A stretch of 12,013 nt of DNA, from assembly GCA_002727395.1 (NCBI GenBank), contig PBWY01000080.1, positions 1 through 12,013 on the forward strand. Reading direction: 5' to 3'. This document shows positions 1 through 6,764 of the stretch, piece by piece (the stretch's first letter is position 1; each line of letters starts with the position of its first letter). This DNA is from Rhodospirillales bacterium (GTDB lineage Bacteria; Pseudomonadota; Alphaproteobacteria; MPNO01; UBA2964). The position numbers and the translations under genes are program-made. The notes under the pieces were generated by a model. That model was not told where the DNA came from and ran no database searches. It worked only from the letters and a program-made list of their open reading frames with translations.

Positions 1-1107
1 CCGGCTTCACCTTTGGATGTCAAGCATTTAGACCGGTGTTTGGGGTGTCTTTCTTGCATGACCGCTTGTCCGTCGGGTGTTAATTATATGCATTTAATGG
101 AGTATGGCAGACGTCATATCGAGCAAACTTATAGAAGAAGTTTCTTCGAACGGTTGGTCAGAATTCTTCTCGGGGTGGTATTACCCAATCCTAAAATTTT
201 TAAATTCATACTAGGTTTAGCCGTAATTTTTCGAGGATTTGAAAAATTCCTTCCAAAGAACTTGCGGAAAATTGCACATTTTGTATTAAAGTTAGAAGTA
301 AAAGGTAAAGTAGTGACCCCATCGACGTTTATGCCCACATCGAAGCATAAGTATAGAGTGGGGATGTTGGTTGGGTGTGTGCAGAATCAACTTTACCCGG
401 AAATAAACAATGCAACTATAAGGCTTTTGAATCGGCACGGTTGTGAAGTTGTTGTAATAAAAGATGTTGGATGTTGTGGTGCTCTCAATTTACATTTAGG
501 TCAAAGAGAAAAAGCGTTCAAACATATTAAGTCAAATGTCGATGCCTGGTGTAATGAAGCCGAAAGTTCAAAACTTGATGCGATAATTGTAAATACGTCG
601 GGTTGCGGTACGACGGTTAAGGATTACGGTCATTTATTAAGGGAGGATAAGAAGTATTCTAAGAAGGCGAATGATATCTCCCAACTTTCTGTTGATATAA
701 TTGAGTTTATCAGTCTAATTGGGTTGCGAGGAATTAATAGAGAAAAAAAATTAAAGGTGGCCTATCAAGCGGCTTGTTCACTCCAGCATGGACAATCAAT
801 CTGTGATGAACCTCTGGAACTATTAAAGGCATGCGGTTTTGAAGTGGTTGTCCCTTCTCACGGGGACCTTTGTTGCGGTGCTGCTGGAACCTATCATATT
901 CTGCAAGAAAAAATATCCGAAGAGTTGCAAACTAAAAAAATTAAGTCGCTTGTGCATTGTTCACCTGATATAATCGCCAGTGGCAATGTGGGGTGTATGA
1001 TGCAGCTGAAAATGTCAGATACTAACAATGTGTCGTTTCCGATTGTGCATACAGTAGAATTATTGGATTGGGCAACTGGCGGCCCTAAACCTCCATCAAT
1101 GAAATAA
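1..1107 (+). CDS. glcF: Glycolate oxidase iron-sulfur subunit GlcF, 5' end outside window
   Basis: This is the Fe-S subunit of the GlcDEF-type glycolate oxidase, a membrane-associated complex that oxidises glycolate to glyoxylate and passes electrons to the respiratory chain. The frame is open from base 1, so the N-terminus lies upstream; the TTG at 13 is not a credible start. The first residues visible include CLGCLSCMTACPSG, the second of the two ferredoxin-type 4Fe-4S motifs. The first motif (usually CxHCGFC...) must lie upstream. Two cysteine-rich CCG domains follow. The first runs from VGCVQNQLYP to DVGCCGAL, and the second from AACSLQHGQ to GDLCCGAAGTY. With 368 codons visible, about 60-80 residues are missing relative to family members as I remember them. 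The TPR gene starts 20 bases downstream on the same strand. The related LutA/GlpC families share the CCG domains, but the CPSGV cluster context fits GlcF best. Confidence 0.92.
   Translation, partial: PASPLDVKHLDRCLGCLSCMTACPSGVNYMHLMEYGRRHIEQTYRRSFFERLVRILLGVVLPNPKIFKFILGLAVIFRGFEKFLPKNLRKIAHFVLKLEVKGKVVTPSTFMPTSKHKYRVGMLVGCVQNQLYPEINNATIRLLNRHGCEVVVIKDVGCCGALNLHLGQREKAFKHIKSNVDAWCNEAESSKLDAIIVNTSGCGTTVKDYGHLLREDKKYSKKANDISQLSVDIIEFISLIGLRGINREKKLKVAYQAACSLQHGQSICDEPLELLKACGFEVVVPSHGDLCCGAAGTYHILQEKISEELQTKKIKSLVHCSPDIIASGNVGCMMQLKMSDTNNVSFPIVHTVELLDWATGGPKPPSMK
306..321 (+). repeat. 16-bp direct repeat, copy 1 (inside glcF)
   Basis: TAAAGTAGTGACCCCA occurs here within glcF codons and again, identical, at 4735-4750. 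Flanks differ. It may be coincidence. Confidence 0.3.
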
Positions 1108-1127
1108 TTATTTGGATACTTGTTGTG

Positions 1128-1679
1128 ATGAAAATAAAAGAGTGGATGAAAAGTGCTAATGACCTTCGGTTTAATATTCCGATAGAAGGTGGACAAAATG
1201 ACCCTAGGCTGCTTCCTCTTTTTGATGCTTTAAGGACAACTAAAGACCCAGATGAAGCATTAGAGATTGAGGCTGGAATTTGGGCCCTTTGGGGACTTTC
1301 GGGAGATGAGGATATAGACCAGTTAATGACAATTGGTATCAGTGCGCTTGGTGAAAGTGATGGAGAAACGGCGCTTTTAGCATTTAATGAGGTTATAGAA
1401 AAGGCACCTAGCTATGCTGAAGGGTGGAATAAGAGGGCTACATTATTTTATTTGGCTGGAGAACCTGAACTCTCAATTTCCGATATAAAGAAAACATTGG
1501 AGTTAGAGCCCCGGCATTTCGGAGCTCTTTCAGGTTTGGGTTTGGTATACATAGATATAGGCGAAGAACGCAAGGCTTTAGACGCTTTTGAAGAGGCCTT
1601 AAAAATACACCCCCATATGGAAGGCACAAAAACGCAAGTTCGTGAATTGCGCAGTGTTGTTATTGGTCGCGGCACTTAG
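1128..1679 (+). CDS. Tetratricopeptide-repeat protein, unknown role
   Basis: A 183-residue protein with about three TPR units over residues 63-164. Visible TPR signatures are the block ending in AEGWNKRATLFYLAGEP, the block around LELEPRHFGALSGLGLVY, and EERKALDAFEEALKIHP. TPR stacks form superhelical surfaces that bind other proteins. The N-terminal part (NDPRLLPLFDALRT ... EAGIWALW) resembles a family common in alphaproteobacteria whose members often carry a signal peptide. Here no hydrophobic leader is visible, so the protein is probably cytoplasmic. I chose the ATG at 1128; a GTG directly before it at 1125 would add one residue. No good Shine-Dalgarno is visible, and glcF ends only 20 bases upstream, so translational coupling is likely. 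The partner protein and function are unknown. Confidence 0.85.
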   Translation: MKIKEWMKSANDLRFNIPIEGGQNDPRLLPLFDALRTTKDPDEALEIEAGIWALWGLSGDEDIDQLMTIGISALGESDGETALLAFNEVIEKAPSYAEGWNKRATLFYLAGEPELSISDIKKTLELEPRHFGALSGLGLVYIDIGEERKALDAFEEALKIHPHMEGTKTQVRELRSVVIGRGT

Positions 1680-1714
1680 CGAATAAAGTTTATTTCCCAA
1701 CTCAGCTAAATTAT

Positions 1715-3130
1715 TTAGTCAATTTTAGCAATACGCAGAATATTAGTGGTCCCTGGGGTGCCAAATGGAACTCCAGCCGTTATAACAACACTCTGTTCTG
1801 GGACAGCATATCCAAATTCTTTGGCAATCTGGCATGCTCGTCCGACCATATTTGAAAAATTAATTACATCTGGGGCCATTACACATTGAACGCCCCAAGC
1901 AAGGGCGAGTTTTCTGGCAGTTGCGAGACTTTCGGTAAGGCAAAGAATCGGCACCTCTGGGCGCCCCCTAGATGCACGTAATGTAGTCGAGCCGGATGTA
2001 GTGTAGGTAATGATCGCCGCCGCTGAAATGGTATGTGCCACTTGCCGAGCGGCATCTGTAATTGCATCAGGAGCGTTAGCTTCTGGGTCTCTATGCTCGC
2101 TGTTTGTGCGATAGCAAAATTCGGGATCGCGTTCCACTCGGTGGATAATGCTATCCATCATTTTGACTGCTTCTAATGGATATTTTCCGGCCGCGGTTTC
2201 AGCAGATAGCATCACTGCATCTGCCCCATCATAAATAGCGGTCGCTACGTCCGAAGCTTCTGCCCTGGTCGGTTTTGGTGCCTCTATCATGGACTCTAAC
2301 ATTTGAGTTGCCACCACCACTGGCTTACCTTGTTGTCGGCATTTTCGTATGATCTGTTTCTGAAGGCTTGGGAGATCCTCTGGCGGGAGTTCAACACCAA
2401 GGTCGCCGCGAGCAATCATAATGGCATCAGAAACTTTTATGATTTGATCTAGCTGATCGATGGCGCTGGGTTTTTCTAGTTTAGAGAGGATACTTGCACG
2501 TCCGCCAATTAATTCGCTCGCTTCTAAAACATCTTCGGGGCGTTGAACAAAGCTGAGGCCAATTAGATCTGCCCCTAGTTCGAGCGCAAAATTTAAATCC
2601 TCTCGATCTTTTTCCCCTAGTGGGGAAATAGGCAAAACCGCATTTGGTATATTCACTCCTTTATGATCGGAAATAGAACCCCCAGTAACAACCTCTGCCT
2701 CCGCTATTTGTGATTCAGCTTTTATTATCTTTAAACATAACTTTCCATCATCAATTAATAGTTCAGTTCCAATCTTAAGAATTGTAAAAATTTCTGGGTG
2801 GGGAAGAGGAATACAGCTCGAGTCTCCCAGGTTTTTATTTAGATCAAGCTTTACAGTATCTCCTGCCAACAGTTCGCTGGCCCCATCCATAAACTTACCT
2901 ACTCGTACCTTTGGGCCCTGTAAGTCGGTGAGGATTGCTGCGGGCCGACCAGTTTCGATTTCTAATTCACGGATCCAAGAAACGCGGGCCGCATGATCTT
3001 CATGTGAGCCGTGGCTGAAATTAAGCCTATAGACATCTGTGCCCGCATCGAAAAGTTCCCGCACAGACTCTAAAGAGTGGCTGGCGGGGGCCAATGTAGC
3101 GACAATTTTAGCCTGACGGAATCTACGCAT
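1715..3130 (-). CDS. pyk: Pyruvate kinase
   Basis: Transfers phosphate from phosphoenolpyruvate to ADP to give pyruvate and ATP, the last step of lower glycolysis, in the cytosol. The 471 residues match a standard bacterial enzyme. They show YRLNFSHG (34-41) of the active-site barrel, TDLQGPKVRVG (68-78), the signature ILSKLEKPSAID (214-225) with catalytic Lys217 and metal ligand Glu219, ARGDLGVELP (240-249) with metal ligand Asp243, and ATQMLESM (274-281). A TSGSTT stretch (378-383) lies in the C-terminal domain, where sugar-phosphate effectors bind in this family. I chose the start at 3130 (MRRFRQAKIVATLAP). The frame stays open to 3193, but that extension is hydrophobic, atypical for the family and would run into the glycerate kinase gene. 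The gene lies 22 bases downstream of the glycerate kinase and is probably cotranscribed with it. No clear Shine-Dalgarno is visible. Confidence 0.95.
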   Translation of the reverse strand: MRRFRQAKIVATLAPASHSLESVRELFDAGTDVYRLNFSHGSHEDHAARVSWIRELEIETGRPAAILTDLQGPKVRVGKFMDGASELLAGDTVKLDLNKNLGDSSCIPLPHPEIFTILKIGTELLIDDGKLCLKIIKAESQIAEAEVVTGGSISDHKGVNIPNAVLPISPLGEKDREDLNFALELGADLIGLSFVQRPEDVLEASELIGGRASILSKLEKPSAIDQLDQIIKVSDAIMIARGDLGVELPPEDLPSLQKQIIRKCRQQGKPVVVATQMLESMIEAPKPTRAEASDVATAIYDGADAVMLSAETAAGKYPLEAVKMMDSIIHRVERDPEFCYRTNSEHRDPEANAPDAITDAARQVAHTISAAAIITYTTSGSTTLRASRGRPEVPILCLTESLATARKLALAWGVQCVMAPDVINFSNMVGRACQIAKEFGYAVPEQSVVITAGVPFGTPGTTNILRIAKID

Positions 3131-3152
3131 AACATATTTATAAAACAGTGTA

Positions 3153-4421
3153 CTAATATGCGCCAGCGCATATAGCAATACTACGAAAATCATTTACATT
3201 TGTTAACGTGGGGCCAGTTACAACATTATGACCAAGAATATCAAAAAATTCAGCACTTCGGTGTGCGGCGAGCAGCCCTGTCGGGTCCAGACCTAATTCC
3301 GTTGCGCCAGCGATGCTGTAGGGCGTTAAAAAGCCCCCAGCATTTTGACTATTACCATCTATTCCATCTGTATCGCAGGCCAATGCCCAAATCTTGGGAT
3401 CGTGGTTAAGTGTTAATGCTAAAGCAAGTAGATATTCTGAATTTGGACCCCCATACCCCGTTGCGCTATTAAGAGAAACAGTAGCCTCGCCCCCAGAGAG
3501 CAGAATAAGGGGTGGGGAGGTCGTACTACGAAAAGTTGCCATTTTGAGGGCTTCCTCTGCGTTAATTTTGGCAATCTCAGTAGCTATGCCGGAGATAGAA
3601 TCACCTAAATTTATTACATCCCAGCCCCATTTTTTGGCTTGTGTAGCCGCCGCTTCCAATGCGTCCCCGGCCCGGGCGATAATATTAACAGTATCTGCTT
3701 GAAAGCCCTCTCTATTTAAAATATTTAGCCTTCTGTTGGTCAGAATCTTCTTTAACTTGTCTGGGATATTTAGATCATAGCGTTTTAATATATCAGAAAC
3801 TGGTTCACTATCGGTTGGTAAAATCGTTGGACCGGAAGCAATTATTGAAGGGTCGTCTCCGGCAACGTCAGACATAACCAATGTTACAATCTGTGCGGGT
3901 AGTGCGGCTAAGCGGAGTTGCCCACCTTTAATACCAGACATGGCCTGCCTAACGGTATTTATTTCCTTAATAGATGCACCAGAGCTCAAAAGTGCTCGAT
4001 TAATTAGTTTAATGTCTTGTAAGGCTATTCCTTCAATAGGATACGCCAGCAAAGAGGAGCCTCCACCTGACATTAAACTAATTACAAGGTCATCAGCATT
4101 TAAGTTCGAGACTACTTCCATCATTTCATGAGCGGCATTCTCGCTTTGTTGATCTGGAATTGGGTGGCCTGCTTCAATTATTTTTATATTTCTTGTATTT
4201 GTTTTGTGCTCGTATGGAACCACAACAACTCCAGACAGTGGTTCATCCCATAATTCTTCTAAAACCTTCGCCATCCACGCAGAAGCTTTCCCGGCGCCTA
4301 TTACTATTGTTCTACCTTTTGGTTTCTTAGGAAGGTGACGGGGAATACGTTTTTCGGGGGAAACTGCCTCGACTCCAACATAGAAAAGCTTTTTAAGATT
4401 TATCTCTGGTTGTAGATCCAT
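3153..4421 (-). CDS. Glycerate 2-kinase (DUF4147/MOFRL family)
   Basis: Phosphorylates D-glycerate with ATP to 2-phosphoglycerate, the last step of the glycerate route from glyoxylate or tartrate. The family is annotated as GckA or TtuD, and older databases often call it hydroxypyruvate reductase. The 422 residues are near family length. N-terminal DUF4147 domain motifs are GAGKAS (42-47), GHPIPD (85-90), MSGGGSSLL (117-125) and SDVAGDDPSIIASGPT (184-199). C-terminal MOFRL motifs are LSGGEATV (308-315), GGPNSEY (324-330, where GGRNQE is common), DTDGIDG (350-356) and TGPTLTNVND (402-411). The start at 4421 gives MDLQPEINLKKLF; no strong Shine-Dalgarno is seen. Pyruvate kinase follows on the same strand, as I recall for ttuD-ttuE of Agrobacterium vitis. 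The divergent membrane-protein gene begins only 41 bases away, so promoters must be tightly packed. Confidence 0.92.
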   Translation of the reverse strand: MDLQPEINLKKLFYVGVEAVSPEKRIPRHLPKKPKGRTIVIGAGKASAWMAKVLEELWDEPLSGVVVVPYEHKTNTRNIKIIEAGHPIPDQQSENAAHEMMEVVSNLNADDLVISLMSGGGSSLLAYPIEGIALQDIKLINRALLSSGASIKEINTVRQAMSGIKGGQLRLAALPAQIVTLVMSDVAGDDPSIIASGPTILPTDSEPVSDILKRYDLNIPDKLKKILTNRRLNILNREGFQADTVNIIARAGDALEAAATQAKKWGWDVINLGDSISGIATEIAKINAEEALKMATFRSTTSPPLILLSGGEATVSLNSATGYGGPNSEYLLALALTLNHDPKIWALACDTDGIDGNSQNAGGFLTPYSIAGATELGLDPTGLLAAHRSAEFFDILGHNVVTGPTLTNVNDFRSIAICAGAY

Positions 4422-4462
4422 AATTCTATTATGACTTATAATTAGTATTTACGGCAAAGCGA

Positions 4463-4732
4463 ATGTGTAAGTTGAAAAAATCCAGCTTGCTGCGAGAGCA
4501 TTCCTATTCATTCAATTTGTTAAAATGGTTTGGTACAGCAGCAGGCGTTATTGGTGCTTTAATCTTAGCACTTAATTTGCCTATGAGTGGATGGGGTTGG
4601 TTATTATTCGCCATTTCATCTTCGTCTTGGACGTTTGTAGCCGCAGTGATGAAAGACTACAGTTTAATGGTACTACAAATAGCCTTCCTAATGGTAGATT
4701 TAATAGGAATATGGAGGTGGCTAATGATATAA
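4463..4732 (+). CDS. Small three-helix membrane protein, unknown
   Basis: An 89-residue protein that I do not recognise as a named family. It has three likely membrane segments: about 22-39 (WFGTAAGVIGALILALNL), 45-63 (around WLLFAISSSSWTFVAAV) and 67-88 (LMVLQIAFLMVDLIGIWRW). The short N-terminus is basic (KLKK). The closing pattern, with aromatic residues and IGIWRW, resembles small uncharacterised inner-membrane proteins common in proteobacteria. Length and helix count are like SemiSWEET sugar transporters, but I see no SWEET-type PQ motif, so I do not call it one. The ATG at 4463 has no clear Shine-Dalgarno, and a TTG near 4517 would drop the basic leader. It lies 41 bases from the divergent glycerate kinase and about 120 bases before the DUF1244 gene. 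Coding status is supported by its composition and a clean three-segment layout. Confidence 0.65.
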   Translation: MCKLKKSSLLREHSYSFNLLKWFGTAAGVIGALILALNLPMSGWGWLLFAISSSSWTFVAAVMKDYSLMVLQIAFLMVDLIGIWRWLMI

Positions 4733-4734
4733 AA

Positions 4735-4750
4735 TAAAGTAGTGACCCCA
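4735..4750 (+). repeat. 16-bp direct repeat, copy 2 (just after the small membrane-protein gene)
   Basis: Identical to 306-321. This copy begins three bases after the stop of the 89-residue membrane-protein gene and is followed by six T. No inverted partner or transposase is near it. Confidence 0.3.
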
Positions 4751-4854
4751 ATTTTTTGCGCATTATGTTTTGTAAGTTTCTATTTATCAAGAATGATGTA
4801 TAAATCGGTGGTAAATGGTTTTAAAGATCAAATTAAAGCTAAAAGGAAAAAACG

Positions 4855-5172
4855 ATGTCTGAAATTGACTCCCAAACCCAAATAGAATTAGAGGCAGCTG
4901 CGTTTAGAGTTCTCACAGGACACCTTTTAAAAAGGAAAGACGTCCAAAATATTGATATTATGAATCTCGCTGGTTTTTGCAGGAATTGTCTAAGTAAATG
5001 GTATTTAAATGCCGCCAAGGAACGGGGCCTTACTATGACCATGGAAGAGGCTCGAGAGAAAATTTACGGTATGGCATATGAGGATTGGAAGAATAAATAT
5101 CAAAAAGAGGCAACATTGGACCAACAAGAAGCTTTCAAAAAAGTATTGGCAGACCCGAACCTTACGTCCTGA
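4855..5172 (+). CDS. DUF1244 family protein
   Basis: A 105-residue protein of the DUF1244 family, a small, mostly helical family typical of proteobacteria whose function is not established to my knowledge. The family core is clear at NLAGFCRNCLSKWY (37-50), with a CxxC pair at Cys42 and Cys45 that could bind metal or be redox-active. It continues through MTMEEAREKIYGMAYEDWK (61-79). There is no signal peptide or membrane segment, so it is cytoplasmic. The ATG at 4855 is preceded by an AAGG-type Shine-Dalgarno at good spacing. GapR follows about 100 bases downstream behind a hairpin. I recall DUF1244, DUF2312 and pyruvate kinase being close together in many alphaproteobacterial genomes, so this is probably an old core neighbourhood. 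Confidence 0.9.
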   Translation: MSEIDSQTQIELEAAAFRVLTGHLLKRKDVQNIDIMNLAGFCRNCLSKWYLNAAKERGLTMTMEEAREKIYGMAYEDWKNKYQKEATLDQQEAFKKVLADPNLTS

Positions 5173-5201
5173 ACTGAAAAGTCGTTAAACTTTTCGGTTT
5201 T
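5172..5201 (+). terminator. Hairpin after the DUF1244 gene, possible weak terminator
   Basis: An 11-bp stem (5172-5182 with 5189-5199, including one G-U pair) closes a six-base loop. It starts on the last base of the DUF1244 stop codon. Only four T follow (5198-5201), two of them already in the stem, so this may be a partial terminator or an mRNA-stabilising hairpin. If it terminates, gapR needs its own promoter in the 70 bases that follow. Confidence 0.4.
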
Positions 5202-5261
5202 CGCGTACTCATTAGATAATGAACGGCGTCTTACCAACTATGGGGTGAGGTTTTGTAAATT

Positions 5262-5267
5262 GAGAGG
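5262..5267 (+). promoter_or_regulatory. Ribosome binding site of gapR
   Basis: GAGAGG lies six bases before the ATG at 5274. It supports that start, which gives a protein beginning MSEETGNVARNHLRAY, as expected for the family. Confidence 0.6.
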
Positions 5268-5273
5268 AAAAAT

Positions 5274-5585
5274 ATGTCAGAGGAGACTGGAAACGTGGCG
5301 CGCAACCATTTACGTGCTTACATTGATCGAATTGAACGGCTAGAGGAGGAAAAGGCGGCGTTAATGGAAGATATTCGCGAAATATACGCTGAAGCTAAAG
5401 GAACTGGTTTTGATCCAAAAATAATGCGTCAAGTTATAAGAATTAGGAAAATGGAGCCTGATCAGAGACAGGAACAAGAATATATTTTGGACACTTACCT
5501 GTCAGCTCTTGGAATGCTCAAAAATTTAGATTTAGACGATAAAGTTGATAATAGCTTAATGGAGGTGGACCTCGATTTAAAATGA
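5274..5585 (+). CDS. gapR: GapR (DUF2312), nucleoid-associated DNA-binding protein
   Basis: GapR is an alphaproteobacterial nucleoid protein. In Caulobacter it binds AT-rich, overtwisted DNA ahead of polymerases as a tetrameric clamp and assists topoisomerases. This 103-residue protein shows the family core. A helical, coiled-coil-prone segment, LRAYIDRIERLEEEKAALMEDI, is followed by YAEAKGTGFDPKIMRQVIRIRKM (38-60) and RQEQEYILDTYLSALGML (65-82). Basic residues at 52-59 fit DNA contact. After about residue 82 it carries an extra tail of about 20 residues rich in Asp (KNLDLDDKVDNSLMEVDLDLK). The Caulobacter protein, about 89 residues as I recall, largely lacks such a tail. The start is supported by GAGAGG at 5262. 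The gene ends 32 bases before the convergent YghU-type GST gene. Confidence 0.92.
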   Translation: MSEETGNVARNHLRAYIDRIERLEEEKAALMEDIREIYAEAKGTGFDPKIMRQVIRIRKMEPDQRQEQEYILDTYLSALGMLKNLDLDDKVDNSLMEVDLDLK

Positions 5586-5617
5586 TAAGTGAAAACAGAC
5601 TCCCAAACTTGTAATCT

Positions 5618-6496
5618 TTAAGGTCGTTTTGATCCAATAATTTTATCTTGAGTTTTGTTTTTAAAGTCACTCGCATCATGGCGCTCGTGTAATTGCTCGT
5701 CCAATTCTCCGCGATGTTTGTTAACCATCCGACCGCGTTTGACTGTTTCTCTTTTGTCGATATCTCTTGCCCAACGCATAGCGTTGGTATAAGCCTCCGC
5801 ATCAATGAACTCAGCCGCATCATATTGTCTATTTAAAAGTACGCCTCCGTACCAGGGCCAAATCGCTATATCTGCAATCGTATATTCGTCATCACATATA
5901 TATTGATTGACGGCTAAGTGTTTATCCAAAACGTCCAATTGACGTTTTGTCTCCATGGAAAAACGGTTAATTGCATATTCAATTTTGATTGGTGCATAGT
6001 GATAAAAATGACCAAATCCGCCCCCTAGATACGGTGCACTGCCCATTTGCCACATCAGCCACGATAGACATTCTGCGCGGGCAGCCCTGTCACTGGGCAA
6101 AAAGGCTCCAAATTTTTCGGCTAGGTATAATAATATTGCGCCGGACTCAAAAACCCGTGTCGGTGGGTTAGTGCTATGATCCATTAAAGCGGGAATCTTT
6201 GAATTAGGGTTAATTTTTACAAAATCACTCCCGAATTGTTCTCCATCACCAATCTTAATCATCCATGCATCATATTCTGCATCATTAAAACCTAATGAGA
6301 GGAGCTCCTCGAGTAGGATCGTTACTTTAACACCATTGGGAGTGCCTAAAGAGTATAGCTGGAGAGGGTGCTTTCCGATAGGTAACTCCTTGTCATGTGT
6401 TTTGCCTGCAATAGGTCGGTTGGTTGACGCGAAGGGGCCACCATTATGTTTTTCCCACTTCCATATCTTGGGCGGCGAATATGATGATTCTGACAT
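5618..6496 (-). CDS. yghU: Nu-class glutathione transferase, YghU type
   Basis: A cytosolic glutathione transferase of the YghU/YfcG (nu) class. E. coli members act mainly as glutathione-dependent disulfide-bond reductases and bind two glutathione molecules. At 292 residues it is close to E. coli YghU in length and very similar to it as I remember that sequence. The class-specific N-terminal extension (residues 1-45) is present. Next come KHPLQLYSLGTPNG (42-55), whose Thr-Pro-Asn turn contacts glutathione in this class, then NPNSKIPAL (96-104) and ESGAILLYLAEKFG (117-130). The C-terminal helical domain has GGGFGHFYHYAP (158-169), DEYTIADIAIWPW (203-215) and EQLHERHDASDF (267-278). The ATG at 6496 is preceded by GGAG at about seven bases. 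It converges on gapR and diverges from trhO across a 268-bp gap. Confidence 0.93.
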   Translation of the reverse strand: MSESSYSPPKIWKWEKHNGGPFASTNRPIAGKTHDKELPIGKHPLQLYSLGTPNGVKVTILLEELLSLGFNDAEYDAWMIKIGDGEQFGSDFVKINPNSKIPALMDHSTNPPTRVFESGAILLYLAEKFGAFLPSDRAARAECLSWLMWQMGSAPYLGGGFGHFYHYAPIKIEYAINRFSMETKRQLDVLDKHLAVNQYICDDEYTIADIAIWPWYGGVLLNRQYDAAEFIDAEAYTNAMRWARDIDKRETVKRGRMVNKHRGELDEQLHERHDASDFKNKTQDKIIGSKRP

Positions 6497-6764
6497 TAAT
6501 AATCTCCGATTTTTGGCACCCGCCTATTTTTTAAGCTCACGGTGCAGGAACATCAGTTTATAAAATTACATACAAACAATAAAAGTGCACGATGTTACTA
6601 GTGTGTAAATTTAGGTGCCGCTATAAGATACAATTAGAATCAACATTGATAGTCAAAGAATTTAAATAGGAATAATTTAGTTATTTTTATTAGTAAAAGA
6701 TAAAAATATCATTTTAATCGCTTATGGGATTATTAGAGATAAATAGTTCCGTCCCTTTAAAGGC
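6497..6764. promoter_or_regulatory. Divergent AT-rich intergenic region (yghU-like / trhO)
   Basis: This gap must hold promoters for both flanking genes. On the minus strand a TATAAA-like hexamer (complement of 6557-6562) lies about 60 bases before the GST start, without a convincing -35. On the plus strand TATAAG at 6622-6627 is a -10-like hexamer, also without a good -35. A perfect 9-bp A/T-only inverted repeat (6682-6690 with 6700-6708, 9-base spacer) lies about 56 bases before trhO. No RNA gene or ORF is evident. Confidence 0.4.

Noticed and set aside
1706..1718. CTAAA-TTA-TTTAG hairpin between the convergent TPR and pyruvate kinase genes as a bidirectional terminator.
   Set aside because: The stem has five pairs, mostly A-T, a three-base loop and no T run. 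It overlaps the pyruvate kinase stop codon.
3131..3193. Upstream in-frame extension of pyruvate kinase to an ATG at 3193.
   Set aside because: It would add 21 hydrophobic residues not typical of pyruvate kinases and overlap the glycerate kinase gene. MRRFRQAKIVATLAP at 3130 is the usual family start.
3394..3702. A 102-codon plus-strand open frame opposite the glycerate kinase gene.
   Set aside because: It lies fully antisense to a well-conserved coding region, has no Shine-Dalgarno and no recognisable domain. It is a frame shadow.
4463..4732. Calling the 89-residue membrane protein a SemiSWEET sugar transporter.
   Set aside because: Length and three helices fit, but the characteristic PQ motif region is not visible.
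6682..6708. Perfect 9-bp inverted repeat upstream of trhO as an operator or terminator.
   Set aside because: It is made only of A and T in a very AT-rich gap, where such repeats arise readily. There is no second copy or known motif.
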